Source: Lewinellaceae bacterium
GTDB taxonomy: Bacteria; Bacteroidota; Bacteroidia; Chitinophagales; Saprospiraceae
Reading direction: 5' to 3'
DNA length: 61,697 nucleotides
Assembly (NCBI GenBank): GCA_024639065.1
Contig: JAHEJC010000004.1
Location: 1 to 61,697 of the forward strand
Every line of letters begins with the position of its first letter. Within the stretch, counting starts at the first letter, position 1. Below the pieces are notes generated by a model, which saw only the letters and a list, made by a program, of their open reading frames with translations, searched no databases and was not told the origin of the DNA. Both the position numbers and the translations under genes were made by a program. Below, piece after piece: positions 46,042 through 54,387 of this stretch.

Positions 46042-46301
46042 AAAGATTTTCAGATAGTACAAAGCGTATCTCCTTAAATCCTCACAACAGGATAGGTCTC
46101 CATCTTATTTATTAGCAATTTATTACTTCCTCTACCAATGCGCATCATCGCATAAGATGATTTAGATCATTTGCCAAAATTTATAGTACAATTAATTTGT
46201 GGACCATTGTGAAATATCCATGGTCTTATTCATAATATTAGGAACATAGCACAAGGCCACTCAAATTATTAAGGACAGCACCCTTATAAATTTATGCTCT
46301 A

Positions 46302-47246
46302 ATGGAAAATGAAAAGAATATTAAATCAAGAAGGGATTTTTTTCGAAAATCTGTACCATTAGCTATAAGCGCTATAGGTGGTGTAGGATTAGTAGCGGAA
46401 AGTTGTCAGGCTGCCGATCAAGAAGAAGAGAAAGTACCCGTTTTATCACAAGATGGACAACTGGTATATGTTGATAAATCTGCTATGACCAATGTTCCAG
46501 TTACTGGACAGGAAGCACGACAAGGTATTCCTGGAAAGAAATTTGTTATGATCATTGATCTGGCCAGGTGTAGAAATGCCAGAAAGTGCGTATCAAAATG
46601 CCAGGAGATGCATGGGCTACCTTCTGAAGATGAGTGGATTAAAGTCTTTCTGATGCAAGACAGTGATGATACTGCTCCTTATTGGTTTCCTAAGCCTTGT
46701 TTTCATTGCAATCAGCCTCCATGCGTAAAAGTATGCCCGGTAGGAGCGACCTATAAGCGGACTGATGGAATTGTACTGGTTGATAACGAGCGATGCATTG
46801 GGTGCAAATTCTGTATGACGGCTTGCCCTTATTCCTCCAGGGTGTTTCAGTGGAATGAGGTAGAGGTTAGTCATGAAATGGCACATGCACATTATAGCCC
46901 AGAAACGAGTGTTCCCAGCAAAGTAGGTACCGTGGGTAAATGCGACTTTTGTCCAGATATGGCCAGACAGGGTAAGCTACCTGATTGTGTTACAGGATGC
47001 CCAAACGGGGCCATTTATTTTGGTGACAAAAACGAAGATATCGTTTCTAATGGAACTGAGTCACAACGGTTTAGTCAATTAGTGCATGATCGAGCAGGTT
47101 ATCATTTTATGGCCGAATTGGGCACGGAACCCAATGTTTATTACCTTCCTCCAGTAGATCGATTATTCGACTATGAAAGGGGATTTAATAACCTCACGGA
47201 CGAACAAAAGGAATTTTATCGAAATTCTATAGTGAAAAAACATTAA
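46302..47246 (+). CDS. Four-cluster ferredoxin-like subunit with Tat signal
   Basis: A 314-residue electron-transfer protein of the HybA/DmsB/NrfC type. The twin-arginine signal is KSRRDFFRKSVPLAISAIGG. Cys motifs: first RCRNARKCVSKC, then PCFHCNQPPCVKVCP, then RCIGCKFCMTACP, then KCDFCPDM with DCVTGCPNG. In the first group the second Cys of the usual CxxCxxCxxxC is Ala. It should pass electrons between a quinone-linked NrfD subunit and a periplasmic partner. The NrfD gene follows eight bases later; no molybdopterin subunit is present. Confidence 0.88.
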   Translation: MENEKNIKSRRDFFRKSVPLAISAIGGVGLVAESCQAADQEEEKVPVLSQDGQLVYVDKSAMTNVPVTGQEARQGIPGKKFVMIIDLARCRNARKCVSKCQEMHGLPSEDEWIKVFLMQDSDDTAPYWFPKPCFHCNQPPCVKVCPVGATYKRTDGIVLVDNERCIGCKFCMTACPYSSRVFQWNEVEVSHEMAHAHYSPETSVPSKVGTVGKCDFCPDMARQGKLPDCVTGCPNGAIYFGDKNEDIVSNGTESQRFSQLVHDRAGYHFMAELGTEPNVYYLPPVDRLFDYERGFNNLTDEQKEFYRNSIVKKH

Positions 47247-47253
47247 TCAACTG

Positions 47254-48648
47254 ATGGAATTGGATTCAAAATCGACCCGGGCATTACATTTTTTTGCCCC
47301 TCAAATGGAAAAAATCAGTAAAGCTGGGATCATTAATATTGTGATCATGCTGTTATTCATCCTGGGTGGTGTTTATGCGCTGGTTGTTCAAATCGTGAAG
47401 GGGCATGTTGTAACTGGAATGAGAGACAATGTAGTATGGGGGATTTATATAGCCAATTTCATTTTCTTTATTGGTATTAGTTATGCTGGGGCTCTTATAT
47501 CAGGTATCCTCCATCTATTAAGAGTTGAATGGCGAACACCTATTATCCGAATTGCTGAGATCATTACCGTTGTATCAACCCTAATAGGCCCATCTTATAT
47601 TTTGTTGTGTATGGGACGACTGGATAGGCTTCACTATCTGGCATTATATGGCAGGATACAATCACCTATTATCTGGGACGTTTTGGCTATCAGTACTTAC
47701 CTGATAGGCAGCATTATTTTTCTTTATTTGGCAACAATTCGAGACCTAGCTGCTTTGCGGGATTACCCTTTTAAACAAAAATGGAGGAATAAGGTATATC
47801 GATTTTTGGCAGTTAATTTCAATGGAAATTCAGAGCAAAATCGATTTTTGGACCGAAGTCTGGATATTATGTCTGCTATTATTATTCCTTTGGCCGTATT
47901 GGTCCACTCCGTACTAGCCTGGATTTTTGGTATGACTTTGAGACCGGGATGGCATAGTACTATTTTTGCCCCTTACTTTGTAGTGGCAGCTGTATTTTCA
48001 GGAACCGGCGTATTGATCATCGCGATGTGGATCTTCAGAAGATACTTTCACTTGGAGACTTATATCACTAAAATTCACTTTAATTACCTCGGCATTATCC
48101 TAATGATCCTAGGGGCATTGTATGCTTATTTCACCTTTAGTGAATATCTTACGAGCTGGTACGGTTCGGAAACTTGGGAAATGGAGGTACTGTTCAAACT
48201 CTTTGACCAGGATGAATATTGGTGGTGGTTTTTCTTTGCTGCTTTCGTCGGTGTTCTCTTGCCAATAATAGTAATTTTAATCCCTAGGTTTAGAAGTATT
48301 AATAGTATTACCGCAGTATCTGTCATAGCGGTGTTGGCTCTCTGGGTAAAGCGATATTTAATTATTATCCCCACTTTAGAAACACCCTTGCTGCCCTTGC
48401 AAGATTTGAGGCCTGAATACATTCATTATCAACCCACGTTGGTCGAATGGCTTTTGACTTTTGCCGGAATAGCCATGTTCTGTTTTCTTTTTTATTTATT
48501 CGCTAAGTTCATTCCTATAGTGCCAGTGGTTAAAGTAAAAGAAGGAAGAAATTACGCAGATCTCAGAAAAATGGTGCAAAATAGAATCATCAAAAGAAAA
48601 ATAAAAGAATTGAAATTGAAAGAAGCTCAGAAAATGCAAAACACTTAG
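47254..48648 (+). CDS. NrfD/PsrC-family quinone-interacting membrane subunit
   Basis: A 464-residue inner-membrane protein with about ten hydrophobic segments (INIVIMLLFILGGVYALVV, IYIANFIFFIGISYAGAL, and others) and the NrfD fold's Gly/Ser-rich helix AGALISGILHLLRVEWR. The C-terminal tail is Lys-rich and cytoplasmic. NrfD subunits move electrons to or from menaquinone. It has an extra-large loop with DYPFKQKWRNKVYRF. The gene is in a tight operon with the FeS protein and the next gene (two-base gap). Confidence 0.9.
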   Translation: MELDSKSTRALHFFAPQMEKISKAGIINIVIMLLFILGGVYALVVQIVKGHVVTGMRDNVVWGIYIANFIFFIGISYAGALISGILHLLRVEWRTPIIRIAEIITVVSTLIGPSYILLCMGRLDRLHYLALYGRIQSPIIWDVLAISTYLIGSIIFLYLATIRDLAALRDYPFKQKWRNKVYRFLAVNFNGNSEQNRFLDRSLDIMSAIIIPLAVLVHSVLAWIFGMTLRPGWHSTIFAPYFVVAAVFSGTGVLIIAMWIFRRYFHLETYITKIHFNYLGIILMILGALYAYFTFSEYLTSWYGSETWEMEVLFKLFDQDEYWWWFFFAAFVGVLLPIIVILIPRFRSINSITAVSVIAVLALWVKRYLIIIPTLETPLLPLQDLRPEYIHYQPTLVEWLLTFAGIAMFCFLFYLFAKFIPIVPVVKVKEGRNYADLRKMVQNRIIKRKIKELKLKEAQKMQNT

Positions 48649-48650
48649 TT

Positions 48651-49550
48651 ATGAGTTTTAGGATAAGATATGGAAATCGCTGTATCATTTGGATCAGTTT
48701 GATATTTATATTTGCCATTGGAGATATTGATGCTCAAAACACAAAGAAGAAAACAATCCGTTCAAAGATTGAATATTTCAAAGATCAAGATCAAATTGGC
48801 CGTTTAGTTACAACCCTTAAAGTAAAGGAAGATCGAAATGCACCTTTGGAAGGAGTTTTAGTTCACTTTTATAGTATTGGCGATACCTCGAAAATATTTT
48901 TTGATAGTATTTCAACAAATAAAGAAGGTCAAGCCATTTTCGTTCTCAATGAAAGCTCAAATATTTACAAAGATTCACTGGGCCTGATGACATTTGAATC
49001 TGAATATTTAGGAAATCAGGAATATCTAAGTGCAACAAGTAATATTAGGGTTCAAACAGTTGAACTAAGTTTATCATTTTTTCAAAAAGATACGGTAAAA
49101 TATATTTCTGCAGAGGTCAATGAAATAAGACTGGACGATGCCATTGTTCCTGTAAATGGTGTGGATGTATTCATTTATATTCAAGGCACTTTCAGCCTCC
49201 TAAATATTGGAGATGCGGAAACTAATCATGAAGGTAAAGCCATATTTGAATTTCCAGTAGAAATGCCGGGAGATACTAATGGTTTACTGACGATTGTATC
49301 AAAAATTGAAGACCACGATCTGTATGGTAACCTGGAATCGAAAGGCAAAATAAATTGGGGTAAACCGATCCTACTAACGCCCGAAAAACACCGGGGACTA
49401 GGCGATACTGACGCCCCCCTCTGGATGGTTTATACTTTGATCGTTTTGCTGTCTGCGGTATGGTTTCATTATTTCTATATCATTTTGATGATTATTAAAA
49501 TTAAACTGTCCAGAACCAAAATCCCACCAGTCCAGGAGCTCATTTTGTAA
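48651..49550 (+). CDS. Membrane-anchored protein with two Ig-like domains, linked to NrfCD
   Basis: A 299-residue protein with an N-terminal signal (CIIWISLIFIFAIGDIDAQ), two strand-rich halves containing APLEGVLVHFYSIGDTSKI and VPVNGVDVFIYIQGTFSLL, each followed by TNKEGQAIF or TNHEGKAIF, and one C-terminal membrane segment (VYTLIVLLSAVWFHYFYII). Probably periplasmic domains held to the inner membrane. The family is unknown to me. Its two-base distance from the NrfD gene suggests a role in that complex. Confidence 0.6.
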   Translation: MSFRIRYGNRCIIWISLIFIFAIGDIDAQNTKKKTIRSKIEYFKDQDQIGRLVTTLKVKEDRNAPLEGVLVHFYSIGDTSKIFFDSISTNKEGQAIFVLNESSNIYKDSLGLMTFESEYLGNQEYLSATSNIRVQTVELSLSFFQKDTVKYISAEVNEIRLDDAIVPVNGVDVFIYIQGTFSLLNIGDAETNHEGKAIFEFPVEMPGDTNGLLTIVSKIEDHDLYGNLESKGKINWGKPILLTPEKHRGLGDTDAPLWMVYTLIVLLSAVWFHYFYIILMIIKIKLSRTKIPPVQELIL

Positions 49551-49643
49551 TTATCACTAAAAGTCCAAAGTAAATAATCTTAAACTTCCTTATCTATTTT
49601 AACAATATATTGGTAAACCTGCTGATTTCTTAGTGTTTTATTA

Positions 49644-49750
49644 AAACGGTCTTACCAGCTCTTCTAGGGCCTAAAGGGATTGTGACTTTATTGGGAATCA
49701 AACTTTGAATGACCTGATTTTCGATGATTCGATGGATTACCGCATTTCAA
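49644..49750 (-). pseudogene. Remnant of an AAA_14/DUF4143-type ATPase
   Basis: Minus-strand translation gives VIHRIIENQVIQSLIPNKV and then the P-loop PLGPRRAGKTVLIK, in one frame, ended by TAA. An ATG lies just before it but is out of frame by one base. The N-terminal block and the GPRRxGKT P-loop are typical of AAA_14 ATPases with DUF4143. Nothing of the following 350 residues remains. So 49551-50016 holds this remnant and the palindrome at 49759; no intact gene. Confidence 0.55.
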
Positions 49751-49758
49751 GTATTATC

Positions 49759-49774
49759 TTGACTAACTAGTCAA
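49759..49774. repeat. Palindrome TTGACTA-AC-TAGTCAA
   Basis: Seven-base arms around two bases, located about ten bases upstream of the ATPase remnant on the minus strand. It could be an old operator of that gene. Confidence 0.45.
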
Positions 49775-50016
49775 TCAATATTTTTGTCAGGTCTTCACCA
49801 TGTAGACATGATAGTTTGAGATTTAATATATACTAGTAAATTGAATGCTTTTGAAATGAGTCGCAGGGAATTCAATTACACCACTATTTTCAATCTAATC
49901 AGTGAGATAACCATGCAACAGCGAAATCAGTTTTGCTATGATTTAGGCGGTTTTTTTGAGTCCAACTCAACAAGAAAGGAGCAATTTTGAAATTATTTAG
50001 GGACCTCACGCTTGTT

Positions 50017-50457
50017 TCACAACTCTATGTTATAGCTATAGCCAGTAGTTTTATTATCAGCCGAATCTTGTTTTGATGGATTTACCGTATATTTTATTTC
50101 AAAATTAGGTTGAAGAACTTTTTTTGCAACCCGTGCATTCGGCCTGAAATGAATATTGATTGTTTTATGATAAAGGACTTTGACTTTGCGAATCTTCCGC
50201 ACCTTAAACTTTAACAGTTTAACGATACGAATTGCTTCTTCGTCACAACCGTAACCCAATCCCTTCAATATTTTTACACCCACTACTTTTCCCTTATAGT
50301 CGATGTCATACTTTAATTTGACCACGCCTTTAATCTGAGCAGCAGCGGCTTTGGCGGGGTATTTTAATTGGGTGGAGACAAACTTTTTTAACGCATCCAT
50401 ACCCCCTTCATAGTAAGGTTTATAAATAAAGCTTTTTGGTTTCCGCTCTTTCTTCAA
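50017..50457 (-). CDS. TonB C-terminal domain protein without a membrane anchor
   Basis: A 146-residue protein beginning at TTG (a stop lies five codons upstream; no ATG fits). Residues about 20-105 form a TonB-C domain: GGMDALKKFVSTQLKYPAKAA, IKGVVKLKYDIDYKGKVVGVK, ILKGLGYGCDEEAIRIVKLL. Usual TonB proteins have an N-terminal membrane segment; this one has none, nor a signal peptide. It may be a cytoplasmic or truncated version, or an N-terminal part has been lost. Function is unknown. Confidence 0.65.
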   Translation of the reverse strand: MKKERKPKSFIYKPYYEGGMDALKKFVSTQLKYPAKAAAAQIKGVVKLKYDIDYKGKVVGVKILKGLGYGCDEEAIRIVKLLKFKVRKIRKVKVLYHKTINIHFRPNARVAKKVLQPNFEIKYTVNPSKQDSADNKTTGYSYNIEL

Positions 50458-50524
50458 CGTCTTAAATTGTCATTTGCTACTGTTCAAGCTAATATGCCAA
50501 TACGCCACCACCCTAAAATGCTTG

Positions 50525-51436
50525 TTAAAAGTTATCCACTTCTTCATACGCTTTGATCAGTGCGATCTCACCTTCTTTATCAGGTTTAGAGTTGCCATGT
50601 TCCATGCCCATGATTCCTTCAAATCCTCGTTCATGGATATACTTAAACACATTTTTATAATTGATTTCGCCGGTAGTCGGTTCATTGCGCCCCGGGTTAT
50701 CACCGATCTGGAAATAAGCGATTTCATCCCAGGATTTTTCAATATTTGGGATTAGATTTCCCTCTTGAATTTGTTGATGGTAAATGTCAAAAAGAATTTT
50801 ACAAGCTGGGCTATTGACGGCTTGACATATTTGATAAGCCTGAGCTGCTTTGGTAAGAAACAAACCAGGATGATTTCTAAAATTCAGGGGCTCCAAAACC
50901 ATGGTCAAGTTATGAGGTTCTAAGATTTCCGAAGCTTGTTTCAAAGATTCAATTACATGGGCCGTTTGATAACCTATGTCTTGTCTTAAGTCAACGTGTC
51001 CTGGGACCACGGTCATCCATCGAGCGTTCACTCGTTTAGCCACATCCACAGATGTTCGGATGTTATCTAAAAACTCATTTCTTAAGTCTGGCTTTCCACT
51101 GGCCAGATTTGGTTCTTGCCAATAAATCTTATGGGCTACAAAAACACCCATTTCTAAACCTCGATCTTGCATTGTGCGAGCCATGGCTTCCTGAGTTTGG
51201 ATTTCTCTGTTTTTCATGCCGTTGTCTTCAAATGCAGTAAACCCCTGATCAGCCATAAAATTTAATTGGTCTACCGGATCATCACCAGCGTGATGTTTAA
51301 ACATACCCAAATGAGGTGCATATTTCATTTTGAAATTCCGGAGGCTTTTATTTTGTTGTTTTTTAGCAATTGTGGGGAATTGAGCTAATCCGAGTCCGGT
51401 GACTGAAGAATATTGTATAAATTGTCTTCTTTTCAT
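50525..51436 (-). CDS. Xylose-isomerase-like TIM-barrel protein (hydroxypyruvate isomerase family), Tat signal
   Basis: A 303-residue protein with a Tat-type leader (MKRRQFIQYSSVTGLGLA). The barrel begins LGMFKHHAGDDPVDQLNFMA and has metal-ligand motifs VLEPLNFRNHPG, LFDIYHQQIQEG and MGMEHGNSKP, as in the AP endonuclease 2/Hyi family. It probably isomerises a keto or hydroxy sugar acid in the periplasm. Its start lies nine bases from the divergent apbE start, so its promoter lies inside apbE. Confidence 0.85.
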   Translation of the reverse strand: MKRRQFIQYSSVTGLGLAQFPTIAKKQQNKSLRNFKMKYAPHLGMFKHHAGDDPVDQLNFMADQGFTAFEDNGMKNREIQTQEAMARTMQDRGLEMGVFVAHKIYWQEPNLASGKPDLRNEFLDNIRTSVDVAKRVNARWMTVVPGHVDLRQDIGYQTAHVIESLKQASEILEPHNLTMVLEPLNFRNHPGLFLTKAAQAYQICQAVNSPACKILFDIYHQQIQEGNLIPNIEKSWDEIAYFQIGDNPGRNEPTTGEINYKNVFKYIHERGFEGIMGMEHGNSKPDKEGEIALIKAYEEVDNF

Positions 51437-51445
51437 AATCTTTAA

Positions 51446-52435
51446 ATGTTTACACGTAATATTCCAAATATAATCATTTTTTTATGCCTGATTCTTCAAC
51501 ATGCATCTGCTCAAGAAGAATGGATTCGAATTAATAAGCGTGGGCCTAAGTTAGGGACTGAAGTTCAAATAATATTATATACTACGGACCAGAGCCTGGG
51601 GATCGCAGTTTTAGATAAAGCATTTCAAATTATTGATTCCTTAAATTTGGTATTCAGTGATTACGATCCGCAAAGTGAAGTCTATAAAATCAATTCAAAC
51701 AGGAAAAAATCCTCTGTAGCGGTGAGTGCCCCGCTCTATGATTTGTTGGTGATCAGTCAAGGAATTGCTACTGAGAGCAATGGACTTTTTGATCCAAGTT
51801 TGGGAGCATTGACTCATTTATGGCGAAAATATCACCAAAAAAATCGGAAACCACCTAAGAGAAAGGTTCGACGGGCGAGCAAAAATGTCGGATACCAAAA
51901 AATAAAACTTGGTGAAAGGTCCATTCAATTCAACAACTCTAAAATAAAGCTGGATTTTGGGGGTATTGCCAAAGGTTACATTGCTGATCAAATCGCAGAC
52001 TATTTTCGGGACAAAAATATAAATTCATTTTTTATTGATATGGGTGGTGATCTGCTGATGGGTTACCCTCCACCAAATCGAGGAGGGTGGGCGGTTTTAT
52101 CAGAACCATGCCCGGAAATTTTGGAATTGAAACGGGTAGCGGTGGCTGGTTCAGGCGCTACATTTCAACATATTAAGAATGAAAATATTCAATACTCACA
52201 TATAATTTCTGACCTACACCCTACAGGCGTTATTCATCAGAAAGAAACTAGAGTCATGGCTGAAAACGCCACAGTGGCGGATGCAATGGCTACAGCAATA
52301 AACGCTTCAGAAAATACCTGGATTCCAAGGGAATTAATTAGTCAAGAAAGTAGTTTTTTTATACATATAGGTGATGATTCTTTTATGAAACATTACATTA
52401 ATTATCTTAGAGCTCAAATAAATTTATGCAAATGA
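51446..52435 (+). CDS. apbE: FAD:protein FMN transferase
   Basis: A 329-residue exported enzyme (signal IIIFLCLILQHASA). ApbE attaches FMN to a Thr of extracytoplasmic electron carriers. It has the family marks RINKRGPKLGTEVQI, SNGLFDPSLGALTHLWR, IKLDFGGIAKGYIADQI and FFIDMGGDLLMG, and a late METAL region NATVADAMATA. An insert (NRKPPKRKVRRAS) is basic. No protein with an obvious FMN-attachment motif is nearby. It overlaps the YceI gene by ten bases. Confidence 0.92.
   Translation: MFTRNIPNIIIFLCLILQHASAQEEWIRINKRGPKLGTEVQIILYTTDQSLGIAVLDKAFQIIDSLNLVFSDYDPQSEVYKINSNRKKSSVAVSAPLYDLLVISQGIATESNGLFDPSLGALTHLWRKYHQKNRKPPKRKVRRASKNVGYQKIKLGERSIQFNNSKIKLDFGGIAKGYIADQIADYFRDKNINSFFIDMGGDLLMGYPPPNRGGWAVLSEPCPEILELKRVAVAGSGATFQHIKNENIQYSHIISDLHPTGVIHQKETRVMAENATVADAMATAINASENTWIPRELISQESSFFIHIGDDSFMKHYINYLRAQINLCK
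51465..51472 (-). promoter_or_regulatory. -7 box (TATATTTG) for the TIM-barrel gene, inside apbE
   Basis: On the minus strand it is a full TAnnTTTG match, 29 bases before the ATG. A TTG lies about 24 bases upstream. It places the promoter inside the divergent apbE reading frame. Confidence 0.5.
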
Positions 52436-52959
52436 TTAGGACCTATCTATTAATAGCAGCATTGATTTCCAGCATATCCCTTTTTGCTCAGGACACTATT
52501 ACGCTTTCTGATTATGCCGTACAAGTCGCGGGTACCAGTACACTACACGCCTGGACGGTGGATGTTAATAAAGCTCAGGGGCAATTAGCGCTGGATACAG
52601 CAGGAACGCCTACTTATGTTCATATGGAATTTGAAGTCGAGACCATGGTAAGTGGCCGAGGACCCGTGATGGATGGCAAAGTGAAAAAAGCGTTAAAGGC
52701 ACAAACACATCCCTGGATTACTTTTGAATCTTCCAGCATTGTTCGAAATTCAGAAAAACTAAATGTTATTGGATTGTTGGATATTGGTGGGGTAAAAGAG
52801 AATGTGGAATTAGAAGTAATGTCAAACCATAATAATTATACCACTACTTCTGACCTAACATTTTCCCAATTCGATATTATTCCACCATCAGCCATGTTTG
52901 GTCAAATCAAGTGTGGAGACGATATATCAATTACTTTTGATGTTACATTCAGCAAATAA
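52426..52959 (+). CDS. YceI-family exported lipid-binding protein
   Basis: A 177-residue protein with signal peptide (TYLLIAALISSISLFAQ). The YceI lipocalin-like barrel follows: VAGTSTLHAWTVDVNKAQGQ, MEFEVETM, HPWITFESSSI, VIGLLDIGGVKENVELEV. Family members bind isoprenoid quinones or fatty acids. A link with ApbE may point to a shared electron-transfer path; this is inference. Second of three genes in the cluster. Confidence 0.9.
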   Translation: MQMIRTYLLIAALISSISLFAQDTITLSDYAVQVAGTSTLHAWTVDVNKAQGQLALDTAGTPTYVHMEFEVETMVSGRGPVMDGKVKKALKAQTHPWITFESSSIVRNSEKLNVIGLLDIGGVKENVELEVMSNHNNYTTTSDLTFSQFDIIPPSAMFGQIKCGDDISITFDVTFSK

Positions 52960-52962
52960 ATT

Positions 52963-53916
52963 ATGAGTAAGATTATTACAACATGTTGTCTTGTCTGTTT
53001 CATTTTTGGAACAGGTAATCAAGAATTTGAAAACTATACCAGTAAAATTCCAGGTACCGATGTATCCTTTGAAATGGTTGCTATTGAAGGTGGAACTTTT
53101 GCCTTGGGTAGTGCTGAAAAGGATAAAAAAGCAGAAGCAGACGAACAAGCAGATTTGGTCTTAAAGGTGGAACCTTTCTGGATGGGCGCCAAGGAGTTAA
53201 CTTTCGATGAATTAGATATTTATCAAAATGTAGAAAAAGACCTGGATGAAAACGGAGAACCTAGAGTAGATGGAATTCTCAGACCGAGTCCGCCATATGA
53301 AGATCCATCCCATAATATGGGTGGTGCGGGTTTCCCAGCCGTTGGTATGACCCAATTGGGGGCACTCCAATATTGTAAATGGTTATCCGAGAAAACCGGT
53401 CAATTTTATAGACTGCCAACCGAAGTAGAATGGGAATACGCGTGTAAAGCAGGGACAGCAACTACTTATTTCTTTGGTGACAAACCCAAAGCATTGAAAG
53501 AATATGCATGGTATTCAAAAAATTCCGGTAAAAAAATGCATCGGGGTGGTCAATTGAAACCTAATCCCTGGGGACTGTATGATATTTATGGTAACGTGGC
53601 TGAATGGACCTTGGATCAATATAGCAGAGATTATTATGCAACCTTGGAACCGAATGCAGTCAACCCATGGAATAGACCCACGGCCCTTCATCCCAGATCC
53701 GTTCGTGGTGGTTCCTATCGTGATGATGTTACTCAATTACGAAGTTCCGATCGGATAGAATCATCACTGGATTGGAAAAAAAGAGATCCACAGATTCCAA
53801 AAAGTTTTTGGTGGAATACCGACTCACCTTTCGTAGGTTTTCGCATCGTAAGACCATTCATCACGCCTTCAGCTGAAGAGCAAGCTGCTTTTTGGGAAGC
53901 TGTGTTGGGAGGATAA
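52963..53916 (+). CDS. SUMF1/FGE-type domain protein, exported
   Basis: A 317-residue protein with a short hydrophobic leader (IITTCCLVCFIFGTG). The FGE-sulfatase domain: FEMVAIEGGTFALGS, FWMGAKELTFDELD, YRLPTEVEWEYACKAG, GLYDIYGNVAEWTLDQY, SVRGGSYRDD and FVGFRIVRP. The catalytic Cys pair of true formylglycine-generating enzymes is absent near SVRGGSYRDDVTQLRSS, so it is probably not an oxidase; a role in binding or in a gliding-type machine is possible. No sulfatase is nearby. Confidence 0.85.
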   Translation: MSKIITTCCLVCFIFGTGNQEFENYTSKIPGTDVSFEMVAIEGGTFALGSAEKDKKAEADEQADLVLKVEPFWMGAKELTFDELDIYQNVEKDLDENGEPRVDGILRPSPPYEDPSHNMGGAGFPAVGMTQLGALQYCKWLSEKTGQFYRLPTEVEWEYACKAGTATTYFFGDKPKALKEYAWYSKNSGKKMHRGGQLKPNPWGLYDIYGNVAEWTLDQYSRDYYATLEPNAVNPWNRPTALHPRSVRGGSYRDDVTQLRSSDRIESSLDWKKRDPQIPKSFWWNTDSPFVGFRIVRPFITPSAEEQAAFWEAVLGG

Positions 53917-54387
53917 AAAAATCGTAATCCGCAATCTGTAATCCGATTTCCACAATGAGAATAAATTCAAATCATCTAGGTTTTACCCCTTGGGCCGTAT
54001 GGTTTCCTCAAAGGAATTGAGCGTTTTAGTAGTAAGACACTGTGAGGTGCGGGTTTAGACTTGCCCATATAAAACTTTGGCTTCAAGAAAATCTTATATG
54101 TTTTCAGATTGCTGTTTAATCTGCACTTCGTCAATCTAGGCTTTGGCAGATCAGTTAATTGGCGTATTAGTAAGCTATTCTGTTGGGTTCTTGCCATTTA
54201 AGTACTGCAAAGGCATTCATAGGTTAATCTGGGCTTTCCTGGCATCAAGGTGTCAACCCTTCTATTCCAGACTCCATTCAATGTCCATGTTCATCTGATA
54301 GCGCAGTGGTCTGTTTTCTGTTTTCTGATCGCTGTTTGTAACCTTTTTAGAAATATCTTGTCTACCTAATTAATAAAGGCCAAAATA
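53917..54387. other. Long gap without a recognisable gene
   Basis: About 470 bases. The beginning has TAATCCGCAATCTGTAATCC, a short tandem-like tract, and the end has the repeat copy at 54292. The middle has a 73-codon open frame on the minus strand that matches nothing I know and has no start context; I regard it as chance. No hairpin terminator is obvious. Confidence 0.5.
54292..54313 (+). repeat. Dispersed intergenic repeat, copy 3
   Basis: Reads CATCTGATAGCGCAGTGGTC, the third copy of the element at 43031 and 43070, 75 bases before the sigma factor gene. Confidence 0.6.

Noticed and set aside
53976-54197. 73-codon open frame on the minus strand in the gap before the sigma factor
   Set aside because: No family match, no promoter or start context, and the codons look random for this genome.
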